6,080 nucleotides of DNA from assembly GCA_023259235.1 (NCBI GenBank), contig JAHFQQ010000213.1, positions 1-6,080 of the forward strand. The letters are read 5' to 3'. Source of the DNA: Polaromonas sp. (lineage in GTDB: Bacteria; Pseudomonadota; Gammaproteobacteria; Burkholderiales; Burkholderiaceae_C). The position numbers were made by a program, and so were the translations under genes. Below are positions 1 to 3,398 of this stretch, in pieces. Within the stretch, counting starts at the first letter, position 1. Every line of letters begins with the position of its first letter. Below the pieces are notes generated by a model. It saw only the letters and a program-made list of their open reading frames with translations. It was not told the DNA's origin and did not search any database.

Positions 1-2
1 AA

Positions 3-575
3 ATGAGCAGTACCGTCACCATCCACCCCGCCATCGACTCAGGCATCAAGCCGGCCAAGACTGGTTTTGCCGGAGGCAAGCTCCACTGCAAGTGTGCCGC
101 CAACAAGGTCGAGGTGACCATCGGTGCGCAGACAGCACACAACCACGCCTGCGGTTGCAGCAAGTGCTGGAAACCCACCGGCGCGCTGTTCTCGCAGGTG
201 GCCGTGGTCTCCCGTGACAAGCTTGCTGTCACGGCCCATCCGGAGAAACTCAAAATCGTCGACGCCAGCGCCACCATTCAGCGCCACGCCTGCACAGGCT
301 GCGGCGCGCACATGTTTGGCCGCATCGAAAACAAGGCGCACCCGTTCTATGGCCTGGACTTCGTACACACGGAACTCGCTGACACCGATGGCTGGGCTCC
401 ACCTGAGTTCGCGGCTTTTGTTTCATCCGTCATCGAGACCGGCACCAATCCCGCACAAATGCCGGCCGTGCGGGCGCGCCTAAGGCAGCTTGGGCTGGAG
501 CCATACGATTGCCTGTCCCCGGCACTGATGGATGCGATCTCCACACACATCGTCGAAAGTAGAGCTGCCGCCTAA
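3..575 (+). CDS. gfa: S-(hydroxymethyl)glutathione synthase (glutathione-dependent formaldehyde-activating enzyme)
   Basis: Gfa is a cytoplasmic zinc protein that promotes condensation of formaldehyde with glutathione to S-hydroxymethylglutathione, the substrate of the class III alcohol dehydrogenase in formaldehyde detoxification or oxidation. The 190-residue product has the family's usual length. It shows the full zinc-cysteine set: CKC at residues 29-31, CGCSKC at 50-55 and CTGC at 97-100. It also has typical Gfa stretches such as QTAHNH (43-48), HPFYGLDFVHTEL (113-125) and GLEPYD near 164-169. The N-terminus (VTIHPAID, GIKPAKTGFAGG) matches that of known Gfa proteins, so the ATG at base 3 is the likely start, although its ribosome binding site lies outside the window. 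It is convergent with the response regulator gene (54-bp gap). A partner dehydrogenase gene may lie upstream, out of view. The family assignment is secure; whether the enzyme catalyses the reaction or only carries glutathione has been debated for the family. Confidence 0.95.
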   Translation: MSSTVTIHPAIDSGIKPAKTGFAGGKLHCKCAANKVEVTIGAQTAHNHACGCSKCWKPTGALFSQVAVVSRDKLAVTAHPEKLKIVDASATIQRHACTGCGAHMFGRIENKAHPFYGLDFVHTELADTDGWAPPEFAAFVSSVIETGTNPAQMPAVRARLRQLGLEPYDCLSPALMDAISTHIVESRAAA

Positions 576-629
576 TAAGCAAACTGCATGTCCGCGCCGG
601 ACGCCTGTCATTGCATGGGCTTCCTTCTC

Positions 630-1241
630 CTATGCGACGGCCTGATTCTGCATCGCCATCTTCACCAGGTCAGCCACCGAATGGGCCTGCATTCTGTCCA
701 TCATCTTGGCCCGATGTACCTCCACCGTCTTGGCGCTCAGACCAAGCGAGTTAGCAATGGCCTTATTGGACATCCCGTCCACCACCAAGTCCAGCACCTC
801 GCGCTCTCGCGTGGTCAGTCTGGCGAAGCGTGCCCGCAACCGCGCGTGTTGCAACTCCCGTCCACGTTGCCCAGCGTCAAAGGCGATCGCCTTCTGAATG
901 CGGTCCAGTAAATTCTGGTCGTTGAGCGGTTTCTCGACGAAGTCGAAAGCCCCGGCCTGCACCGCACGCACCGCCATCTTCACATCACCGTGTCCGGTGA
1001 TGAAAATGATGGGGATATTGATTCGCTGCGCCGCAAGCTGCTCCTGCAACTCAATGCCGCTCATGCCTGGCATGCGCACGTCCAGCACCAGGCAGCCTGG
1101 TCTCGATGGGTCGTACCCGTCGAGGAACTCCTGAGCCGACGCGAAGGTCTCCACATTGAGCTTCACCGTTTCGATCAGCCAGCACAGACTGCTGGCCACG
1201 GCCCGATCATCGTCAATGACGAATACAGTCGGCTTGTTCAC
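630..1241 (-). CDS. FixJ/NarL-type two-component response regulator (REC + LuxR-type HTH)
   Basis: This is a DNA-binding response regulator of 203 residues. The receiver domain (about 4-120) has the acidic pair D10/D11, the phospho-acceptor D54 in LVLDVRMPGMSG, T82 and K104 (VEKPL). A linker leads to a LuxR/FixJ-type helix-turn-helix (about 140-200), seen as LTTREREVLDLVVDG followed by SNKAIANSLGLSAKTVEVHR. I chose the GTG start at 1239-1241 because a strong AAGGAG (1249-1254) lies 7 bases upstream and the receiver domain begins right after it. A longer reading to 1430 is open, but its extra 63 residues overlap the kinase gene and look like no domain. The first 29 bases overlap the end of the kinase gene, which implies translational coupling and makes that kinase the cognate partner. 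The protein resembles the FixJ/StyR/TodT subfamily. The target genes cannot be read from the sequence; gfa next door is a candidate. Confidence 0.92.
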   Translation of the reverse strand: MNKPTVFVIDDDRAVASSLCWLIETVKLNVETFASAQEFLDGYDPSRPGCLVLDVRMPGMSGIELQEQLAAQRINIPIIFITGHGDVKMAVRAVQAGAFDFVEKPLNDQNLLDRIQKAIAFDAGQRGRELQHARLRARFARLTTREREVLDLVVDGMSNKAIANSLGLSAKTVEVHRAKMMDRMQAHSVADLVKMAMQNQAVA

Positions 1242-2505
1242 GCTTGGTCTCCTTCTGTTCACTGGCCTGCAAGGTGAAGCGGAACGTCGCCCCGCCATTC
1301 CTGCCCGACTCGGCACGTACACACCCACCGTGTGACTCAATGATGGATCGACTGATCGACAGACCCATGCCGACACCTTCCTGCTTGGTAGTGAAGAATT
1401 GGTCGAAAACTTGATCGATGACGGAACCATCGATACCCGGTCCCGTATCCCTAATTTCGACTTCTACTCCCGAGTGCAGGGGGCGAGTCCGGATCGTGAC
1501 TTCCCGATCCGCCGAGTCGGCTTCAACCATCGCCTCGGCCGCATTGCGCACCATGTTGCCGATCACTTGCTCAATCATGATGCCGTCGGCCTGCACCCTG
1601 GGCAAATTTGCATCCAGATCAAGGTTCAAGCGAGCATCTTGCTGGCGCACCTCCAACTCAGTGAACTTGACCACCGAGCGAACCAGCTGATTGATGTCCG
1701 ATGGCTTCATCGCTACTTCGCTCTTGCGCACGAAGTTTCGCACGTGCCTGAGCATGTCGCCGGCCCGCTCAGCCTGTTGACAAACCTCCTGCAGCGGTGC
1801 GACAAGCTCCTCGGGCTTCATGTCACCCACGCGCACTCGCCTGATACAGCCCCGCGCGAAGTTGGCAATCGCGGAGAGCGGCTGATTGAGTTCATGAGCA
1901 ATACCGGTAGCCATCTCGCCCATGGTCGAGAGGCGCGCCACCCGAGCCAACTCGGTCGCATGGCGTCTGGTCTGCTCTTCAGACTGCTTGCGCTCTGTAA
2001 TATCGCGCGTGATGCCAAGCAGGGCGTAGATCGTGCCGCGGGCGTCACGCAGCGGCACGGCATGCGTCTCCATCCAGGCGGTCTTTCCCTTGAGAGTCAA
2101 CGCCTTGAAGACGTAGATTGCCGACTCGCCTGAAAAAACCCGTCGCATGTTCTCCCGATAGAAATCGATGTACTCGGGCGCGACCACCGTGTAGATCTTG
2201 CGACCGACGATGTCCTGCGGTACGTCTGCATCCACCAGTCGCAGCCCCGCCGGATTGATTTCCAGAACGGTGCCATCAGCCGCCTGAAGCTTCACGCACT
2301 CTGGCTCGGATTCGATGATGGCGCGCAGCCGGTATTCGTTCTCCTTGAGGCGATCCATCACGACTTGGTGCTCAAGCTCCTTGTCACGCAGATCATTTTG
2401 CGCCCCTCGCAGTCGCCCGTTCAGAACCGCTACGGCGCCCAGCGACACGGCCAGGGCCACACCCAAGACCACAACCAGGTATGCCATTGATCCACCAGCG
2501 AACAT
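1213..2505 (-). CDS. PAS-domain sensor histidine kinase, FixL-like, membrane anchored
   Basis: This 430-residue sensor kinase is the likely phosphodonor for the overlapping response regulator. Residues 8-28 form one hydrophobic membrane helix (AYLVVVLGVALAVSLGAVAVL). A short probable coiled coil follows (about 31-56), then a single PAS domain with its C-terminal S-box (about 57-175, ending GITRDITERKQ). The dimerisation/phosphoacceptor domain has H204 in GEMATGIAHELNQPLS. The ATPase domain has an N box ending at N321 (VIGNMVRNAAEAM), a G1 box DTGPGI (353-358), an F box FDQFFTTK and a G2 box GVGMGLSIS (377-385). All key catalytic residues are present. The ATG at 2503-2505 has GAGG nine bases upstream; the methionine at residue 7 is an alternative start. 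The PAS ligand is unknown. The position equivalent to the haem-binding histidine of FixL seems to be a phenylalanine (F115), so haem-based oxygen sensing is unlikely. The membrane helix with no sizeable periplasmic loop suggests cytoplasmic sensing. Confidence 0.93.
   Translation of the reverse strand: MFAGGSMAYLVVVLGVALAVSLGAVAVLNGRLRGAQNDLRDKELEHQVVMDRLKENEYRLRAIIESEPECVKLQAADGTVLEINPAGLRLVDADVPQDIVGRKIYTVVAPEYIDFYRENMRRVFSGESAIYVFKALTLKGKTAWMETHAVPLRDARGTIYALLGITRDITERKQSEEQTRRHATELARVARLSTMGEMATGIAHELNQPLSAIANFARGCIRRVRVGDMKPEELVAPLQEVCQQAERAGDMLRHVRNFVRKSEVAMKPSDINQLVRSVVKFTELEVRQQDARLNLDLDANLPRVQADGIMIEQVIGNMVRNAAEAMVEADSADREVTIRTRPLHSGVEVEIRDTGPGIDGSVIDQVFDQFFTTKQEGVGMGLSISRSIIESHGGCVRAESGRNGGATFRFTLQASEQKETKREQADCIRH
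1249..1254 (-). promoter_or_regulatory. Ribosome binding site deciding the response regulator start
   Basis: AAGGAG on the minus strand lies 7 bases before a GTG codon, inside the last codons of the kinase gene. It is the strongest translation signal in this stretch and fixes the start at 1241 rather than further upstream. Confidence 0.75.
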
Positions 2506-2530
2506 ACTTCAACCCCTCGTGCAAACCTCG

Positions 2531-2559
2531 ACCATAGCAGGCTGGCAGTGCGGGATCAA
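2531..2559 (-). promoter_or_regulatory. Candidate sigma70 promoter of the kinase/regulator operon
   Basis: Reading the minus strand, TTGATC (-35, bases 2554-2559) and TATGGT (-10, 2531-2536) are separated by exactly 17 bases. They lie about 25 bases upstream of the kinase start codon. Each box matches the consensus at four of six positions. It is the best pair I see in the 120-base gap between the kinase gene and the transposase remnant. It falls outside the presumed insertion-sequence end at about 2607, so it appears to be native. Confidence 0.35.
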
Positions 2560-2606
2560 TCAAAACACGTCGGAATATCGGAAGCAAGAAGTTTGTCCAG
2601 TTTCTC

Positions 2607-2937
2607 AGTAGTGTCCCAACGTTTTTCAGAGGAGAAGGAGTTGTTGAGGCTCGAAACTCGCGTCTAAATCGGTCGAAGATTGCGTAAGTAGTTGATTTAT
2701 GGGGGTTGTCTCGAACATGGTCAAGCTCAGGATTTGTAGGATTTCGTAGAGGCTATGCGGCAAATGCAAACCTTTCTTGATGATGGCGATGAGCACGTAA
2801 GTGCACACGGCAATCCAGATTTGCGTCTTGACTGCGTTCTCGCTGGTGCCCAGAAATGCTTTGATCCGCAGGTGCTGTTTGACCCATTTGAAGAACAATT
2901 CGACTTGCCATCTCTGACGGTACAAGTCGGCAATCAT
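2607..2937 (-). mobile_element. IS4-family insertion sequence remnant (one end only)
   Basis: This is the downstream end of an IS4-family element. It comprises the C-terminal third of the transposase plus a short tail that probably reaches a terminal repeat beginning near CAGTAGTGTCCCAACG (from 2607). The tail end is an estimate, because the opposite end, which would define the inverted repeat, is gone. The DNA is visibly more AT-rich than the flanking kinase and nirB genes. At 2937/2938 it is cut off by the left end of an IS3-family element. The remnant cannot transpose by itself. Confidence 0.65.
2626..2937 (-). pseudogene. IS4-family transposase, C-terminal fragment
   Basis: About 103 residues of a DDE transposase remain, running from MIADLYRQRW to the TGA stop at 2626-2628. 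The fragment carries the complete IS4-family YREK signature, Y-(2)-R-(3)-E-(6)-K, in YRQRWQVELFFKWVKQ. This includes the final catalytic glutamate of the DDE triad. The catalytic aspartates and the N-terminal domain are missing. An open frame continues upstream to a GTG at 2988, but those 17 codons lie in the left end of the neighbouring IS3-type element and do not resemble transposase, so I end the fragment at 2937. Intact relatives are typically well over 300 residues. The surviving frame has no internal stop, which suggests recent truncation, but the fragment is not expected to function. Confidence 0.85.
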
Positions 2938-2961
2938 TGACCTGTCCCCTCCTAGCCGGAC
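2938..2961 (+). repeat. Left terminal inverted repeat of the IS3-type remnant
   Basis: The end starts TGACCTGTCCCCTCCTAGCC and coincides with the break in IS4 transposase homology. No matching right end (ending GGGGACAGGTCA) occurs in the window, so the repeat length and the target duplication cannot be measured. The inner limit given here is approximate. Confidence 0.5.
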
Positions 2962-2979
2962 CGATGTAAATTCCAGGAA

Positions 2980-3005
2980 GTCCGTCACTATGGAGAATGA
3001 CGGAC
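2980..3005 (+). other. Stem-loop directly upstream of IS3 orfA start
   Basis: GTCCGTCA (2980-2987) and TGACGGAC (2998-3005) form a perfect 8-bp stem with a 10-base loop. The loop contains GGAG, the only plausible ribosome binding site for the ATG that follows immediately at 3006. Hairpins near transposase starts limit translation from read-through transcripts in several insertion sequences; that role here is inferred. Confidence 0.5.
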
Positions 3006-3155
3006 ATGAAGAAAAGCAGAGCCATCGAAGAACAGATCATCGGGTTAATCAAGCAAAACGAGGCTGGCATGTCGATCAAGGAGCCGTGCCGCAAAGGCGG
3101 TTTCAGCGATGCCACTTTCTACAAGTAGCGGGCCAAGTTCGGCGGCATGGATGCG
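3006..3155 (+). pseudogene. IS3-family orfA (transposase helix-turn-helix protein), broken fragment
   Basis: From the ATG at 3006 the frame reads MKKSRAIEEQIIGLIKQNEA and continues with KEPCRKGGFSDATFYK. This matches the N-terminal helix-turn-helix of IS3-family OrfA proteins (HTH_Tnp_1 type), which normally read about KELCRKHGIS-ATFYKWRAKFGGMD. Codon 41 is TAG (3126-3128) where the family has the tryptophan TGG. The frame then resumes as RAKFGGMDA before similarity ends near 3155. A proline replaces the usual leucine in KELCR. The gene is therefore disrupted by a nonsense mutation and truncated by a deletion, and orfB is missing. Confidence 0.8.
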
Positions 3156-3167
3156 GGCCTTCTTTTT

Positions 3168-3190
3168 GTGCGCCGCAGTCGAGGGCGCAC
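3168..3190. repeat. Perfect 7-bp inverted repeat at the start of the nirB control region
   Basis: GTGCGCC (3168-3174) and GGCGCAC (3184-3190) are separated by 9 bases. A GCACC half-site overlaps the right arm (3187-3191). This is the first structured sequence after the insertion-sequence scar. It could be an operator half of a larger upstream activating region; no regulator can be named. Confidence 0.35.
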
Positions 3191-3207
3191 CAGTCTCCGG
3201 AACGACG

Positions 3208-3222
3208 CCCCCAGCATGGTGC
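3208..3222 (+). promoter_or_regulatory. Possible weak second NtrC site
   Basis: The layout CCCCC-N5-GGTGC has a perfect right half but only three of five matches in the left half of GCACC-N5-GGTGC. Its centre lies 49 bp upstream of the strong site. Additional unpaired GCACC half-sites occur at 3225-3229 and 3239-3243. This is suggestive only. Confidence 0.3.
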
Positions 3223-3256
3223 ACGCACCGCGTACACCGCACCGTCCTGGCATACC

Positions 3257-3271
3257 GCACTGCCATGGTGC
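3257..3271 (+). promoter_or_regulatory. NtrC (NRI) binding site upstream of nirB
   Basis: GCACT-GCCAT-GGTGC fits the NtrC operator GCACC-N5-GGTGC at nine of ten arm positions. It has the same arm variant (GCACT...GGTGC) that I recall from a glnA enhancer site of enteric bacteria. It is centred about 77 bp upstream of the predicted start of transcription from the sigma54 promoter at 3315-3330, a workable distance for an enhancer-bound activator. Confidence 0.65.
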
Positions 3272-3314
3272 CACTCACAGGCGCTGACAGGCAGACCCAC
3301 AACGTCTTGATCGC

Positions 3315-3330
3315 TGGCACGGTCATTGCA
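3315..3330 (+). promoter_or_regulatory. Sigma54 (RpoN) -24/-12 promoter of nirBD
   Basis: TGGCACG-GTCA-TTGCA matches the sigma54 consensus TGGCACG-N4-TTGCW at every defined position. The GG (3316-3317) and GC (3328-3329) are exactly 12 bases apart. A C precedes the -24 box, also as in the consensus. Transcription should start near 3341, giving a leader of about 58 bases before nirB. Sigma54 promoters need an enhancer-binding activator, consistent with the NtrC site 44 bases upstream of the -24 box. Confidence 0.85.
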
Positions 3331-3339
3331 TTGCACTAG

Positions 3340-3365
3340 CCAGCGGCGCAAACCCAACGCGCTGG
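3340..3365 (+). other. Leader hairpin of the nirB mRNA (possible attenuator or 5' stabiliser)
   Basis: CCAGCG, a bulged G, then CG pairs with CGCGCTGG, giving an 8-bp GC-rich stem with a 9-base A/C-rich loop (3349-3357). It is followed by TGTTTT (3366-3371), which looks terminator-like. The predicted transcription start (about 3341) falls at the base of the stem, so the hairpin would form the extreme 5' end of the mRNA. That position is awkward for intrinsic termination but fits a stabilising 5' stem-loop or a regulator target. The second hairpin expected for a NasR/NasT-type antitermination leader is not visible. Confidence 0.45.
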
Positions 3366-3385
3366 TGTTTTGCAATTCACTGCCC

Positions 3386-3391
3386 AAGGAG
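3386..3391 (+). promoter_or_regulatory. Ribosome binding site of nirB
   Basis: AAGGAG lies 7 bases before the ATG at 3399, and the dinucleotide-binding motif begins within ten codons. This confirms the chosen start. Confidence 0.8.
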
Positions 3392-3398
3392 CGCTTCG

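Larger units (their letters stand above)
2938..3155 (+). mobile_element. IS3-family insertion sequence remnant (left end and start of orfA)
   Basis: The element begins at TGACCTGTCCCC (2938), a terminus of the TGACCTG...CCC type seen in many IS3-family elements. A leader with a stem-loop and the first part of orfA follow. Recognisable orfA coding ends near 3155; orfB and the right end are absent. The left tip lies exactly where IS4 transposase homology stops, so this element appears to have jumped into the IS4 copy, and a later deletion then removed the right part of both. Family assignment rests on the orfA peptide; the exact group (IS407 or a relative) is not certain. Confidence 0.65.

Noticed and set aside
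590..602. Small hairpin GTCCG-CGC-CGGAC between gfa and the response regulator as a bidirectional terminator
   Set aside because: The stem is only 5 bp with a 3-base loop and has no U-run on either side, so it is too weak to call.
1242..1430. N-terminal extension of the response regulator to a start at 1430
   Set aside because: The extra 63 residues are the kinase C-terminal coding region read in another frame and show no domain. A strong ribosome binding site and GTG at 1241 give the normal receiver-domain start.
1399..2133. Plus-strand open frame (244 codons) opposite the kinase gene
   Set aside because: It is antisense to an intact kinase with all catalytic boxes, and its peptide has no recognisable domain.
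3309..3322. FNR-type box at TTGAT-CGCT-GGCAC
   Set aside because: Only the left half matches TTGAT-N4-ATCAA; the right half is the sigma54 -24 element.
3045..3387. Several overlapping open frames of about 75-105 codons in the nirB upstream region
   Set aside because: They overlap the sigma54 promoter, the NtrC site or the IS3 remnant, lack credible ribosome binding sites and look like no protein family.
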